Under the pieces are notes generated by a model. The model had not been told where the DNA came from. It saw nothing but the letters and a program-made list of their open reading frames with translations, and made no database searches. Position numbers and translations under genes: made by a program. A stretch of DNA of 64,000 nt from Aquincola tertiaricarbonis (GTDB taxonomy: Bacteria > Pseudomonadota > Gammaproteobacteria > Burkholderiales > Burkholderiaceae_C): positions 186,001 to 250,000 of the forward strand of contig NZ_JZUE01000004.1 of assembly GCF_000969605.1 (NCBI RefSeq), given 5' to 3'. Shown piece by piece: positions 9,388 to 20,907 of this stretch (the first letter of the stretch is position 1; the number at the start of each line of letters is the position of its first letter).

Positions 9388-10212
9388 ATGCAGGCCTGGA
9401 CCCTGGCGCCCGCGGGCGCACCCTGCGCGCAGGCGGCACTGGCCGCGCTGGCGGCGGTGATCGAGGCGGTGGGCCGCGCGGGCTTCGCGCAGCAGGCGCT
9501 GCGGGCCGTCAACGGCGCGCTGCAGGCCGGTTCCTGGGCGGTGTACCGGGTGTGGCCCGACCGGCCGCCCGCCATGCACCTGTCGGCCAGCCAGGGCGTG
9601 GCCGACACCACCGCCAGCTGCTTCGCCATCTACCGCGACAGCGGCCTGTACCGGCGCGACTGCAGCTTCGAGGCCGCCCGCGGCCGCCAGGCGCGCGGGT
9701 CTTCGGTGATGCTGCGCATGCATGCCGACGAGGCACCCAGCGCCGACCACCGCGATGCGATCTACCTGCGCCACGGCATGCTGGAGCGGCTGTCGGTGGC
9801 GCGCACCGAAGCCGACGGCTCGCTGCTGGCCGTCAACCTGTACCGCCACCAGCCGCAGGGCCGCTTCAGCGATGCCGAGGTGGAGCGCTTCGCGCTGCTG
9901 GCCGAGCCGCTGCTGGCCGCGGTGGCCCGGCATGTGGACTGGGCGCAGCAGGCCCCCCCCGCGCCGCTGGGCAGCCGGCAGGCGCTGCTGCAGCGCTGCC
10001 CCGCCCTCACCCCGCGCGAGCTGGACGTGCTGGAACGCCTGCTGCAGGGCATGACCTACGACGGCATCGCCGCCGACATCGGCCTGAGCCTGGCCACCGT
10101 GAAGACCTATCGCGCCCGGGCCTTCGAGCGGCTGGACATCCACTTCAAGAACGAGCTGTTCGCCCTCTTCGTGCCCGATGCGGCACCGGCCACCGGGGCG
10201 CCGCTGCTGTAG
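9388..10212 (+). CDS. LuxR-type transcriptional regulator
   Basis: A 274-residue regulator. The N-terminal about 190 residues look like a GAF-type sensory domain without obvious receiver or autoinducer features. The C-terminal helix-turn-helix reads LTPRELDVLERLLQGM, then IAADIGLSLATVKTY, a classic LuxR/FixJ DNA-binding domain. It stands 233 bases from the divergent SGNH gene and 73 bases before the Bug receptor gene in the same direction. That order suggests that it controls the receptor and tannase genes that follow. The ligand is unknown. Confidence 0.85.
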   Translation: MQAWTLAPAGAPCAQAALAALAAVIEAVGRAGFAQQALRAVNGALQAGSWAVYRVWPDRPPAMHLSASQGVADTTASCFAIYRDSGLYRRDCSFEAARGRQARGSSVMLRMHADEAPSADHRDAIYLRHGMLERLSVARTEADGSLLAVNLYRHQPQGRFSDAEVERFALLAEPLLAAVARHVDWAQQAPPAPLGSRQALLQRCPALTPRELDVLERLLQGMTYDGIAADIGLSLATVKTYRARAFERLDIHFKNELFALFVPDAAPATGAPLL

Positions 10213-10285
10213 ACCTTTCGGCTGACAGCCGGCCCGGGACCCGGCTCGCACACTGCGGCGAAACACCGAAACCCGGAGACAGCCG

Positions 10286-11251
10286 ATGCACCGCCGAACC
10301 CTGCTTGCCGCCGCGCTGATGCTGGCCGCCGCCCTGCCCGCCACAGCGCAGACCTTTCCCGACCGGCCGCTCAAGCTGGCCGTGGGCTTCCCGCCCGGCA
10401 CCGGCCCCGACGTGGTGGCCCGCACGCTGGGCCAGCGGCTGGAAGCGCTGCTCAAGCAGCCGGTGGTGGTGGACAACCGCCCCGGCGCCGGCGGCCAGAT
10501 CGCGGCGCAGATGACCGCCAAGAGCCCGCCCGACGGCTACGGGCTGCTGCTCGGCGAGGTGGGCTCCATCGCCATCGCCCCGGCGGCCTACAGCAAGCTG
10601 CCGTACGACCCGGCCAGGGAGCTGGTGGCGGTGAGCGAGGTGGTGCGCTCGGACTTCGTGCTGGTGGTGCCGGCCAGCGCCAAGTCGGCCGACGTGAAGG
10701 CCTTCATCGAGGCCGCGCGCGCCGGCGGCGACCGGGTGAACTTCGCCACCTTCGGCGCCGGCACGCCGGGCCACTTCGGTGCCGAGGTGCTGGCCGAGCA
10801 GGCCGGCTTCCGCATCGAGCCGGTGCACTACCGCGCCACCGGCGATGCCATCACCGCCCTGGTGGCCGGTGACGTGCAGGCCGCCTTCGTCACCACCGCG
10901 CTGGCAGTGCCGCAGGTCAAGGGCGGCAAGCTGCGGGCGCTGGCCACCACCGCCGGTACCCGCTTGCCGCAGCTGCCCGAGGTGCCCACCTTCGCCGAGG
11001 CCGGCTGGCCCAAGGTGGACTTCTCGGCCTGGTTCGCGGTGTTTGCGCCGGCCGGCACGCCGCCCGCCGCGCTGGATGCACTGAACCGCCAGATCGTGGC
11101 CGCGGTGCAGACGCCCGAGGTGCGCCAGAAGCTGCAGGACGCCGGCTTCAGCGTGCTGGGCACTTCGCGCGCCGACGCCGAGCGCATGACCCGCGCCGAG
11201 GCCGCCCGCTGGGCCGCGGTGGTCAAGGCCACCGGCTTCAAGGCCGACTGA
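10286..11251 (+). CDS. Bug-family tripartite tricarboxylate transporter receptor
   Basis: Periplasmic substrate-binding protein, 321 residues, with a cleavable signal ending ALPATAQ. The start of the mature part, FPDRPLKLAVGFPPGTGPD, and VVVDNRPGAGG are signature segments of Bug/TctC proteins, which bind carboxylates in an extended cleft. No tctA/tctB membrane genes are present nearby, as is common in Burkholderiales. It lies 32 bases upstream of the tannase gene, so an ester-derived aromatic carboxylate such as a hydroxybenzoate is a plausible ligand, by inference. Confidence 0.9.
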   Translation: MHRRTLLAAALMLAAALPATAQTFPDRPLKLAVGFPPGTGPDVVARTLGQRLEALLKQPVVVDNRPGAGGQIAAQMTAKSPPDGYGLLLGEVGSIAIAPAAYSKLPYDPARELVAVSEVVRSDFVLVVPASAKSADVKAFIEAARAGGDRVNFATFGAGTPGHFGAEVLAEQAGFRIEPVHYRATGDAITALVAGDVQAAFVTTALAVPQVKGGKLRALATTAGTRLPQLPEVPTFAEAGWPKVDFSAWFAVFAPAGTPPAALDALNRQIVAAVQTPEVRQKLQDAGFSVLGTSRADAERMTRAEAARWAAVVKATGFKAD

Positions 11252-11283
11252 CGGCACACCCACAAGAACCCAGGAGACAAGAC

Positions 11284-12954
11284 ATGACGACACGCACCGG
11301 CCTGCAGGGCCTGGGCGCGCTGGCGGCCGCCTGCGCGCTCATCACGCTGGCCGCCTGCGGCAGCGACGACGACTCCTCCGCGCCGACCACCCCTGCCCCC
11401 GCCCCGGCGCCGCCCGCCGAGACGGCGCTGGCAGGCGACTGCGCCACCCTCACCGGCCTGGCCACGGCCGGCATGACGCTGACCGCCGCCACGGTGGAAG
11501 CCGGCACCGTGGTGGCCGGCAACACCCTGCCCGCCCACTGCGTGCTGCGCGGCCGCATGAACGAGCGCACCGGGGCCGATGGCCAGCCCTACGCCATCGG
11601 CTTCGAGCTGCGGCTGCCTCGCAGCTGGAACGGTCGCTTCATGTTCCAGGGCGGCGGCGGCAACGACGGCTTCGTGGCCAATGCGCTGGGCGCGGTGGCG
11701 GGCCTGAACACCAGCGCGCTGGGCCAGGGCTTCGCGGTGGTGAGCACCGACGCCGGCCACCAGGGCGGCAATGCCCGCTTCGGCCTCGATCCGCAGGCGC
11801 GCATCGACCATGCCTACAACAGCTACGACGTGGTCACCACCACCGCCAAGGACCTGATCCAGCGCGCCTACGGCCGCGGACCCGATCGCTCCTATTTCGT
11901 CGGCTGCTCGGGCGGCGGCCGCCAGGCCATGCTGTTCCCGCAGCGCTTTCCGCAGCACTTCGATGGCATCGCCGCCACCGCACCGGCGATGAAGGTGGCG
12001 CGCGAGGCCAGCGTAGCCTCGGTGTGGAACGTCATCACCCACACCGCCATCGCGCCGGTGGATGCCGGCGGCGCGCGCATCCTCAGCCAGGCCTACAGCA
12101 ACGCCGACCTGAAGCTCGTGGCCGATGCGGTGGTGCAGCGCTGCGACGCACTGGACGGCGCGGTCGACGGCATGGTGCATGCCAATCCGTCGGCCTGCGG
12201 CTTCGATCCGGCGGTGCTGCAATGCACTGGCGCCAAGGCGGCCGATTGCCTGTCGGCCGAGCAGGTGGGCGCGCTGAAGAAGGACTTCGGCGGCCCGCGC
12301 AACAGCGCCGGCCAGCCGCTGTATGCCAGCTGGCCGTGGGACGCGGGCATCGCCGGCCCCGACTGGCGCAACTGGCGGCTGGGCACCTCCACCACCGCCG
12401 TGCCCAATGCGCGCAATGCCACGCTGATCGCGGCCGATGCCATGCGCTACGAGTTCTTCACGCCGCCGGACCCCACGTTCGACTACATGGCCTTCAACTT
12501 CGACACCGACCCGGCGCGCATGGACGCCTATGCGGCCATCTACCACACCACCTCCACCGACGTGGGCGCCTTCCGCAACCGCGGCGGCAAGATGCTGCTG
12601 GTGCATGGGCTGGGCGACCCGATCTTCTCGGCCAACGACACCATCGACTACTACCAGCGGCTGCAGGCCGCCCAGGGCGGTGCCGAGGCCACCCGCGGCT
12701 TTGCGCGGCTGTACCTGGTGCCGGGCATGAACCACTGCGCCAACTCCGGCGGCCCGGCCACCGACCAGTACGACGCGCTGGCCGCGCTGGTGCAATGGGT
12801 GGAGCAAGGCACCGCGCCCGACCGCATCGTGGCCCGCGCCGGAGCCGCCACGCCCTGGCCCGGCCGTACGCGGCCGCTGTGCCCCTATCCCCAGCAGGCG
12901 CGCTACGACGGCGCGGGGGATGTGGAGAAGGCGGAGAGCTTCAGCTGCCGGTAG
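11284..12954 (+). CDS. Tannase/feruloyl esterase family lipoprotein (first copy)
   Basis: A 556-residue hydrolase with a lipoprotein signal (LAACGSDDD) followed by a Pro/Ala-rich linker. [11 protein letters not shown] holds the nucleophile serine next to a cysteine, and [11 protein letters not shown] holds the catalytic histidine next to a second cysteine; [12 protein letters not shown] carries the aspartate. This is the CS-D-HC arrangement of the tannase family, in which a disulphide brings Ser and His together. AGGAGACAAGAC precedes the ATG. It probably forms an operon with the Bug receptor gene upstream, and its last 14 bases overlap the convergent hutI. It would cleave aromatic ester bonds outside the cytoplasm. 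Confidence 0.88.
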   Translation: MTTRTGLQGLGALAAACALITLAACGSDDDSSAPTTPAPAPAPPAETALAGDCATLTGLATAGMTLTAATVEAGTVVAGNTLPAHCVLRGRMNERTGADGQPYAIGFELRLPRSWNGRFMFQGGGGNDGFVANALGAVAGLNTSALGQGFAVVSTDAGHQGGNARFGLDPQARIDHAYNSYDVVTTTAKDLIQRAYGRGPDRSYFVGCSGGGRQAMLFPQRFPQHFDGIAATAPAMKVAREASVASVWNVITHTAIAPVDAGGARILSQAYSNADLKLVADAVVQRCDALDGAVDGMVHANPSACGFDPAVLQCTGAKAADCLSAEQVGALKKDFGGPRNSAGQPLYASWPWDAGIAGPDWRNWRLGTSTTAVPNARNATLIAADAMRYEFFTPPDPTFDYMAFNFDTDPARMDAYAAIYHTTSTDVGAFRNRGGKMLLVHGLGDPIFSANDTIDYYQRLQAAQGGAEATRGFARLYLVPGMNHCANSGGPATDQYDALAALVQWVEQGTAPDRIVARAGAATPWPGRTRPLCPYPQQARYDGAGDVEKAESFSCR

Positions 12955-14170
12955 GCGTGCGCGGCACGCCCGCGTTCACCACCTGCCAGCACGGGTTGAG
13001 CCCCAGCCCGTGGCACAGGTCGGCCGGCCGGTCGATGGACCACAGGGCGAAGTCGGCCCGCTTGCCGGTCTGCAGCGTGCCCAGCTCGGCCTGCAGGCCG
13101 AGCGCGGCGGCAGCATGGCGGGTGGCGCCGGCCAGGGCTTCCTGCGGCGTCAGCCGGAACAGGGTGCAGGCCATGTTCATCGCCGCCAGCAGGGAGGGCA
13201 TGGGCGAGGTGCCGGGGTTGCAGTCGGTGGACACGGCCATCGGCACGCCGGCCTCGCGCAGCGCCTGCACCGGCGGCAACCGCGTCTCGCGCAGGAAGTA
13301 GAAGGCGCCGGGCAGCAGCACCGCCACCGTGCCGGCCCGGGCCATCGCGTCGATGCCTTCGGCACTCAGGCATTCCAGGTGATCGGCCGACAGGCCCTTG
13401 AAGCCGGCCACCAGCGCGGCGCCGCCCTGGTCGCTGAGCTGCTCGGCATGCAGCTTCACCTGCAGGCCGTGGGCGGCTGCCGCTTCGAACATGCGGCGGG
13501 TTTGCGCGGGCGTGAAGCCGATGTGCTCGCAGAAGGCATCCACCGCATCCACCAGGCCTTCGGCCACCAGGGCGGGCAGCGTCTCCTCGCACATCAGGTG
13601 GATGAAGTCGTCGGGGCGGCCGGCGTATTCCGGCGGCAGGGCATGCGCGCCCAGGAAGGTGGTGCGCACCCGCAGCGGCAGCACCCGCGCCAGCTCGCGG
13701 GCCACCCGCAGCATCTTGGCTTCGTTGGGCGTGTCCAGGCCGTAGCCCGACTTCACTTCCAGCGTGGTCACGCCCTCGGCCAGCAGCGTGCGCACCCGCG
13801 GCAGGCTGGCCGCCAGCAGTTCGGCCTCGCTGGCCGCACGCGTGGCCCGCATGGTGGAGACGATGCCGCCGCCCCGGCGCGCGATCTCCTCATAGGGCAC
13901 GCCGTTCAGCCGTGCCTCGAACTCGTCGCTGCGGTTGCCCGCATGCACGATGTGGGTATGGCAATCGATGAGGCCGGGCGTGAGCCAGCGGCCGCCGCCA
14001 TCGTGCTCGGCCGCCGGCTGCAGGTCGGCCGGCAGCTCGGCCTCGCGGCCGAGCCACGCGATGCGGCCCTGGTGCACCGCGATGGCGCCGTCGGGGATGG
14101 CGCCATAGTCGGCGCCACCACCGGCCATGGTGGCCAGGTGCACACTGCGCCACAGGTCGTCGCATTGCAT
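12941..14170 (-). CDS. hutI: Imidazolonepropionase
   Basis: Third step of histidine degradation: hydrolysis of 4-imidazolone-5-propanoate to N-formimino-glutamate. At 409 residues it is full length. The amidohydrolase metal motif is [32 protein letters not shown] and [10 protein letters not shown] are the further conserved blocks with metal and substrate ligands. The frame is open for 87 more bases upstream, but the ATG at 14170 (MQCDDLW) is 13 bases behind the hutU stop and fits the family start. hutU-hutI form an operon; hutH is not in the window. The 3' ends of hutI and the tannase gene overlap by 14 bases. Confidence 0.95.
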   Translation of the reverse strand: MQCDDLWRSVHLATMAGGGADYGAIPDGAIAVHQGRIAWLGREAELPADLQPAAEHDGGGRWLTPGLIDCHTHIVHAGNRSDEFEARLNGVPYEEIARRGGGIVSTMRATRAASEAELLAASLPRVRTLLAEGVTTLEVKSGYGLDTPNEAKMLRVARELARVLPLRVRTTFLGAHALPPEYAGRPDDFIHLMCEETLPALVAEGLVDAVDAFCEHIGFTPAQTRRMFEAAAAHGLQVKLHAEQLSDQGGAALVAGFKGLSADHLECLSAEGIDAMARAGTVAVLLPGAFYFLRETRLPPVQALREAGVPMAVSTDCNPGTSPMPSLLAAMNMACTLFRLTPQEALAGATRHAAAALGLQAELGTLQTGKRADFALWSIDRPADLCHGLGLNPCWQVVNAGVPRTPTGS

Positions 14171-14183
14171 GGCGTGCGGTCCT

Positions 14184-15902
<1,719 letters not shown>

Positions 15903-15920
15903 CTCCGGGGCGGGGCGGCA

Positions 15921-15936
15921 AGTTGTATAGACAACT
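15921..15936. promoter_or_regulatory. Candidate HutC (GntR-type) operator upstream of hutU
   Basis: AGTTGT-ATAG-ACAACT is an inverted repeat with perfect 6-bp arms. Its core GTATAGAC fits the GT-N-TA-N-AC consensus described for the HutC subfamily of GntR regulators. It stands 19 bases upstream of the hutU ATG, at a position suitable for repression. Confidence 0.6.
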
Positions 15937-16071
15937 ATAGTGAGTTTGAGCCCGCGCTGGCAACTGCTTTGTGCGCGGCCTTCGGCGCTGCCTAAGGGCC
16001 TGTTCGGCCGCGGCGGCTTCCCGCGCCGGCGGGCGCCGCCTAGCATGGCCGCCAGGCAATGAAAGGCGGCG

Positions 16072-16689
16072 ATGCAGGCATGGTGGATGTATGCGGCGGT
16101 GGTCACCGCGGTGGTGTTCTCGCCCGGGCCAATGACGCTGTTTGCCATGGCCAATGCCATGTCGCACGGCCGGCGCGCGGCACTGGTGGGCATCCTGGGC
16201 GGCAGCACCGCCTACCTGGGGCACCTGGCGATCGTCTATGCCTCGCTGGCCACCATCGCCGGCTGGAGCGCCGGGACGCTGCGCGCAGTGCGGGTGGCCG
16301 GCGGCTGCTACTTCCTGTGGATGGCCTGGCGGCAGTGGCGGGCGCCGGGTCTGGCGGCGCCTTCGCCCACCGCCGCGGCGGCGGCGACACCGGCGGGCGG
16401 CCTGGGCCGCATCTGGCTGCGCGGCTTCCTCATCGCGGCCACCAATCCGAAGGCCATCCTGTTCTTCGCGGCGCTGTTCCCGCGCTTCATCGACGTGCAG
16501 CGGCCCTACACCGGGCAGTTCCTGCTGCTGGGCGCCACCTACCTGGCCATCCAGTTCGTCAGCAATGCCAGCTACGGCGTGGCCGGCAGCGCCTTGATGT
16601 CCGCCCTGCGCCGCCGCGGCCGCGAGCGCTGGCTGCCGCGGCTGCTGGCGGTGGTGTTCGCCGCCATCGGCCTCGTCATGCTGGCGTGA
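16072..16689 (+). CDS. LysE-family amino acid exporter
   Basis: A 205-residue inner-membrane protein with about six hydrophobic segments. [20 protein letters not shown] at the N-terminus and [19 protein letters not shown] in the middle are typical of the LysE/RhtB superfamily, which exports amino acids or similar metabolites by proton antiport. It is divergent from hutU and convergent with the LysR gene, whose stop lies 14 bases inside it. Its closeness to hutUI may mean relief of excess amino acid, but no link is proven. The substrate is unknown. Confidence 0.9.
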   Translation: MQAWWMYAAVVTAVVFSPGPMTLFAMANAMSHGRRAALVGILGGSTAYLGHLAIVYASLATIAGWSAGTLRAVRVAGGCYFLWMAWRQWRAPGLAAPSPTAAAAATPAGGLGRIWLRGFLIAATNPKAILFFAALFPRFIDVQRPYTGQFLLLGATYLAIQFVSNASYGVAGSALMSALRRRGRERWLPRLLAVVFAAIGLVMLA

Positions 16690-17704
16690 TGGCGCGCAGC
16701 CGCCGCAGCAGGAAGGCCACCAGCTGCTTCTGCAGCGGGCCGGCGCGCACATAGGGCTCGATCAGGTACAGGTCCAGCGAAGGCAGCCTGTAGCCCGGCA
16801 GCAGCGGCTGCAGCCGCCCGGCGGCAAGGTCGGGCTGCACCATGTCCAGCGGCAGCACCGCCACGCCCAGGCCGGCACGCACCGCCTGCAGCAGCGCGCC
16901 GGCGGTGTTCACGCTGTGGCGCACGGGCACCTGCTGCACCAGCGTGCGGGCCGCGGCCTTGCCACGCGCCGCTGCCGCACGAAAGCGCCAGTCGGAAGCC
17001 GGCAGCGCCCAGTCGCGCGCCAGGTCGACCTTGATGTCCAGGCAATGCAGGCCCGCCAGGTCGGCGGGCGTGGCGGGTGGCGCCGGCAGCGCGGCCAGGT
17101 AGCCGGCAGCGGCGCACAGCACCTGCGGGCGCTGCAGCACCCGCCGCGCCACATGGGCATAGGGCGGCAGGGCCTCGTCGGCGAACAGCCGGTGCTGGCG
17201 GAACACCAGGTCCACCGGCGTGCGGTTCAGGTCGTGCCAGCGGTTGTCGTATTCCAGGTGGGTGCGCAGGCCGGGATGGCGGGCCATGAACTCCAGCAGC
17301 AGCGGCTGCAGCCACTGCTCGCCCACCTGCCCGGGGCAGCTGATGGTGATGCGCGGCGCTGCCTGCCCGGCGCGCAGGCCTTCGGTGAGCGCGGCCAGCG
17401 CATCCAGCGGCGCGGCCAGCTCGCGCACCTGGGCCAGCACCAGCTCGCCCAGCTGGTTGGCCTGCATGCCGGCGGCCGAGCGCTTGAACAGCGGCGCACC
17501 CAGCCGCTGCTCGATGCCCTTGAGTCGCTGGCTCAGGGAGGCCGGCGCCATGTCCAGCGCCTGCGCGGCGGTGCCCAGCTTGCCGTAGCCGCCCAGCGCC
17601 AGCAGCGCCGCCATGTCCTGGGTGGACAGGCCGGCGCCCCAGCGGCGCAGGGCCTGGGCGTCGGGTGCGGCATGCGGCGATGGCGTGGGTGGCGCAGTGG
17701 GCAT
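16676..17704 (-). CDS. LysR-family transcriptional regulator
   Basis: A 342-residue regulator. The winged helix-turn-helix occupies about residues 30-90 (MAALLALGGYGKLGTAAQAL, then ASLSQRLKGIEQRLG), followed by a two-lobed effector domain ending in a C-terminal alpha/beta segment. The frame extends upstream to 17872, but the ATG at 17704 is the closest to the DNA-binding domain and leaves a 292-base divergent region to the tannase gene at 17997. A perfect 14-bp palindrome 89 bases upstream of the start may be its own binding site. Likely target is the divergent tannase gene; the effector is unknown. Confidence 0.85.
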   Translation of the reverse strand: MPTAPPTPSPHAAPDAQALRRWGAGLSTQDMAALLALGGYGKLGTAAQALDMAPASLSQRLKGIEQRLGAPLFKRSAAGMQANQLGELVLAQVRELAAPLDALAALTEGLRAGQAAPRITISCPGQVGEQWLQPLLLEFMARHPGLRTHLEYDNRWHDLNRTPVDLVFRQHRLFADEALPPYAHVARRVLQRPQVLCAAAGYLAALPAPPATPADLAGLHCLDIKVDLARDWALPASDWRFRAAAARGKAAARTLVQQVPVRHSVNTAGALLQAVRAGLGVAVLPLDMVQPDLAAGRLQPLLPGYRLPSLDLYLIEPYVRAGPLQKQLVAFLLRRLRAITPA

Positions 17705-17793
17705 GGTGGTGATGCGGCGGTGCGAGCCTGCCGCTGCCCGCGGCCGTGCTCCGGCGGTAGCGATGCTAGCCGACACGGCGCCGGCCTGCTTCG

Positions 17794-17807
17794 CTTGTCT
17801 AGACAAG
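17794..17807. promoter_or_regulatory. Perfect 14-bp palindrome in the lysR-tannase divergent region
   Basis: CTTGTCTAGACAAG is fully self-complementary. It lies between the divergent LysR gene (start 17704) and tannase gene (start 17997). It may be the LysR site controlling both, yet its core GTCTAGAC also fits the GT-N-TA-N-AC pattern seen at the hutU operator. Confidence 0.5.
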
Positions 17808-17996
17808 TGGCCCGCGTGCCCGCCATCGGAGGCCCCGGCACGCCCCCGGGCGGCCGCCACGTTTGTGCGCAAGCCGCCCCGTCTGCTGGATTACCCGGGC
17901 GCGGGCGCCTGCCGGCGGTTCCAGCATGGGTGGGTCCGCCGACCTGGGCGCCACGCAGCGCCACGGCAGCGGCACCCCAGCCACAGGAGACACACC

Positions 17997-19835
17997 ATGC
18001 ATGCAGTACCCGTCGCGCCGCGCCCTCCGGCGCCGTCATGCGCGCCCCGCCACCGCCGCTCGCGCAGCCGTGCCGCTTCCATCACCCTGCTGGCCGCGCT
18101 GCTGGCGGCCTGCGGCGGCGACGATGACGACGACGACACGCCCGCCCCCGCGCCGGCCCCGGTGGCGCTGGCCTGCGACGACACGCTCAAGGCGCATGCG
18201 CTGGCGGCCGACACCACCATCCTGGACGTGAAGGCCTTTGCCGCCGGCACGCCGCTGACCGCCGCCAACAACGCACCCACGGCCGCGGCCGACCTCTGCC
18301 GCGTCAAGCTGGTGGTGGGCCCCGGCAACGCCGGCCCGGCCGATGCGCCCTCCACCTCCAGCGGCATCGGCGTGGAAATCTGGTTGCCGGCCAAGACCGC
18401 CTGGAACCAGAAGTACGTGGCCGTGGGCGGCGGCGGCTGGCAGGGCGGCACCGCCACCAAGGACCCCGCCGCCGTGGCCAGCACGCTGGCCGCGCAGATG
18501 GCCGGCGGCGGCTACGTCAGCTCCTTCACCGACACCGGGCATGACAAGGGCGGCAGCAGCGGCAGCTTCGGCATGCTGCCCGACGGCAGCATCAACCAGG
18601 TGCTGCTGAAGGACAACGCCGAGCGCTCCCTGGTGGAGATGGCGGCCAAGAGCAAGGCGCTGGCCGCGGCCTACTTCGGCGGCCAGCCCGCGCGCAACTA
18701 CTGGCTGGGGTGCTCCACGGGCGGCCGGCAGGGCATGATGATGGCGCAGCGCCATCCCGAGGTGTTCGACGGCATCGTGGCCGGCGCGCCCGCCTTCAAC
18801 TGGGACCGCTTCCACCCCGCGCAGATGTGGCCGCAGGTGGTGATGCAGCAGGACCTGGGCGGGCCCATCGCCACGGCCAAGCTCACGGCCGCCACCAGCG
18901 CCGCGGTGGCCGCCTGCGGCAGCAGCCTCACCGGCCAGGCCGACGGCTTCATCGAGCAGCCCGGCCGCTGCACCTACGACCCCGCGCAGGACACGGCCCT
19001 GCTGTGCACCACCGATGGCGGCAGCAACAACACCGCCACCTGCCTGACGCGGGCCGAGGCGGGCGCGCTCAACAAGATCTGGCATGGCCCCACCGCCAGC
19101 GGCGAGGTGCCCGCGCCGGCACGCGACAACGGCTTCAACCCGGTGCTGCAGCCGGGCCAGCTCTGGTACGGCCTGACCCGCGGCACCAACCTGGCCTCCC
19201 TGGCTGGCGCAATGCCCTTCGGCACCGGGGCCGACCATGTGGCCATCGTGATGCAGGATCCCAGCTACGGCAGCACCGGCTTCGTCAATGCCACCGGCAC
19301 CGGCCAGAACCGCGTGCGGGAGCTGACCTACGGCGGCAGCAACTCCTGGTACGGCATGTACAGCCGCTCGGTGGCGCTGACGCATGAGGTGCTGGGCACC
19401 GACGACCCCGACCTCTCGGCCTTCAAGGCCCGGGGCGGCAAGCTGGTGATGTTCCATGGCCTGTCGGATCCGCTGATCTTCCCGCAGGGCACGCTCAACT
19501 ACTACGAGCGGCTGGCCAACGAGCAGGGCGGCTATGCGGCGGTGCAGGCCTTTGCGCGGCTGTACATGATGCCGGGCCTGGGCCACTGCAGCGGTGCCGG
19601 CACGCCCGGCGCCACGCCGCGCGCACCCAACGGCAACGTGGCCAATCCGCAGCTGGAGTTCTTCTCGATGATGGTGAACTGGGTGGAGAACGGCACCGCC
19701 CCGGCCGACGCCCTGCCCGCCACCACGGCCGCCAGCGTGAGCCCGGCGCGCAGCCGCCCGCTGTGCGTGTATCCCAGGCAGGTGAGCTACCTGGGCGGCG
19801 ACGTGAACGCCGCGGCCAGCTACAGCTGCCGATGA
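17997..19835 (+). CDS. Tannase/feruloyl esterase family lipoprotein (second copy)
   Basis: A 612-residue hydrolase with signal LLAALLAACGG (lipidated Cys) followed by six aspartates and a Pro/Ala linker. LGCSTGGRQGMM carries the Cys-Ser pair, FHGLSDPLIFP the aspartate and PGLGHCSGAG the His-Cys pair, giving the CS-D-HC arrangement of the tannase family. RHPEVFDGIVAGAPAFNW is very close to fungal feruloyl esterase sequences. CAGGAGA precedes the ATG at 17997; the frame is open upstream to 17613 without support. It differs clearly from the copy at 11284, so it probably has another ester specificity. Divergent from a LysR gene that may regulate it. Confidence 0.88.
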   Translation: MHAVPVAPRPPAPSCAPRHRRSRSRAASITLLAALLAACGGDDDDDDTPAPAPAPVALACDDTLKAHALAADTTILDVKAFAAGTPLTAANNAPTAAADLCRVKLVVGPGNAGPADAPSTSSGIGVEIWLPAKTAWNQKYVAVGGGGWQGGTATKDPAAVASTLAAQMAGGGYVSSFTDTGHDKGGSSGSFGMLPDGSINQVLLKDNAERSLVEMAAKSKALAAAYFGGQPARNYWLGCSTGGRQGMMMAQRHPEVFDGIVAGAPAFNWDRFHPAQMWPQVVMQQDLGGPIATAKLTAATSAAVAACGSSLTGQADGFIEQPGRCTYDPAQDTALLCTTDGGSNNTATCLTRAEAGALNKIWHGPTASGEVPAPARDNGFNPVLQPGQLWYGLTRGTNLASLAGAMPFGTGADHVAIVMQDPSYGSTGFVNATGTGQNRVRELTYGGSNSWYGMYSRSVALTHEVLGTDDPDLSAFKARGGKLVMFHGLSDPLIFPQGTLNYYERLANEQGGYAAVQAFARLYMMPGLGHCSGAGTPGATPRAPNGNVANPQLEFFSMMVNWVENGTAPADALPATTAASVSPARSRPLCVYPRQVSYLGGDVNAAASYSCR

Positions 19836-19866
19836 GGCTTCATGGCGCCTGCTTACAGTGGGCGCC

Positions 19867-20493
19867 ATGAATCCCTTCCTGCAACAACTCACCGCCGGCG
19901 CCCCGGCCGCCGCCCTGCTGCTGGCCACCATCGCGGTGGTCAGCCTGCTGGGCCTGTACAAGATGCCGCGGCTGGTCGAGCGCCACCTGCTGCGCCCGCA
20001 CGGCCTGGCCCGGCGCGGCGACTGGCACACGCTGGTCACCAGCGGCTTCATCCATGCCGACCTGCCGCACCTGGTGTTCAACGGCTTCACCTTCTGGGCC
20101 TTCGGCTTCGGGCTGGAGCGGCACCTGGGCACGCCGCTGTTCGTGGCGCTGTATGCCTTCGGCCTGCTGGCCAGCAGTCTGGCCACCTGGCTCATCCACC
20201 GCCACCAGCCGGGCTATGCCAGCCTGGGCGCCTCGGGCGCCATCCTGGCGGTGCTGTTCGCGTCCATCGTGGTGTTTCCCGACGCGTCGCTGTTCATCCT
20301 GCCGATCCCGGTGCCCATTCCGGCGCCGCTGTTCGCGCTCGGCTACCTCGGCTTCAGCCTGTATGCGGGGCGCAACCGCATAGGCCGGGTGAACCACGAT
20401 GCCCATGTGGCCGGCGCGGTGGCCGGCGTGCTGTTCATGGCGGTGGTGTCGCCGGGCGCCATCGGCCATGCGGTGCAGAGCTGGTTGCGGTAA
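19867..20493 (+). CDS. Rhomboid-family intramembrane serine protease
   Basis: A 208-residue membrane protein with about six helices. SLGASGAILAVLF contains the GASG nucleophile serine, HLVFNGFTFWAFG the conserved Asn-containing oxyanion helix, and NHDAHVAGAVAG the catalytic histidine. All catalytic elements of a rhomboid are therefore present. A GTG at 19858 in the same frame is possible; the ATG at 19867 was preferred. It follows the second tannase gene by 31 bases. Substrates are unknown; rhomboids cleave single-pass membrane proteins. Confidence 0.88.
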   Translation: MNPFLQQLTAGAPAAALLLATIAVVSLLGLYKMPRLVERHLLRPHGLARRGDWHTLVTSGFIHADLPHLVFNGFTFWAFGFGLERHLGTPLFVALYAFGLLASSLATWLIHRHQPGYASLGASGAILAVLFASIVVFPDASLFILPIPVPIPAPLFALGYLGFSLYAGRNRIGRVNHDAHVAGAVAGVLFMAVVSPGAIGHAVQSWLR

Positions 20494-20634
20494 ATCCGGG
20501 CTTTGCGGCCGGGCCGTGCAGGCGTAGAACCGGCGGGCGGCGCGCGTGGGCAGGTACATCGCTTGCCGCAACGGCACCCCGCGCACCGGCAGCGGCGCGC
20601 GGCCGTTCTTCCATCTCATGAAGGAACAAGCGCC

Positions 20635-20868
20635 ATGGACAAGCAACTGCACCTGCTGGAATCGTTCCAGGCCCGCGGCTCCGACGGCAGCCACTACAAG
20701 GTGATGGGCTACGAGCACCTGGTACGCGACCCGTCGCTGAACCTGGGCAACGAGCAATGGGAGCCCACCGGGCTGACCGAATACCGGCTGGAGGACGGCC
20801 GGCTGGTCAAGCCGGAGCGCGACGGCTCCCTGCGCATCGACGGATCGGGCGTCACCCTCACCCGCTGA
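20635..20868 (+). CDS. Small conserved protein of unknown function, 77 residues
   Basis: Starts at the ATG at 20635 behind a GAAGGAAC element. The protein (MDKQLHLLESFQARGSDG...) has no signal or membrane segment and is predicted to be an all-beta, soluble domain: short strands separated by Gly/Asp turns, and the end SLRIDGSGVTLTR resembles a repeat strand. It lies in the same direction as the ankyrin gene 39 bases downstream. I do not recognise a named family. Confidence 0.6.
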   Translation: MDKQLHLLESFQARGSDGSHYKVMGYEHLVRDPSLNLGNEQWEPTGLTEYRLEDGRLVKPERDGSLRIDGSGVTLTR

Positions 20869-20907
20869 GCCGGGCCGGCGCGGGCACGGCGGGTGCCGGA
20901 GGTGGGC

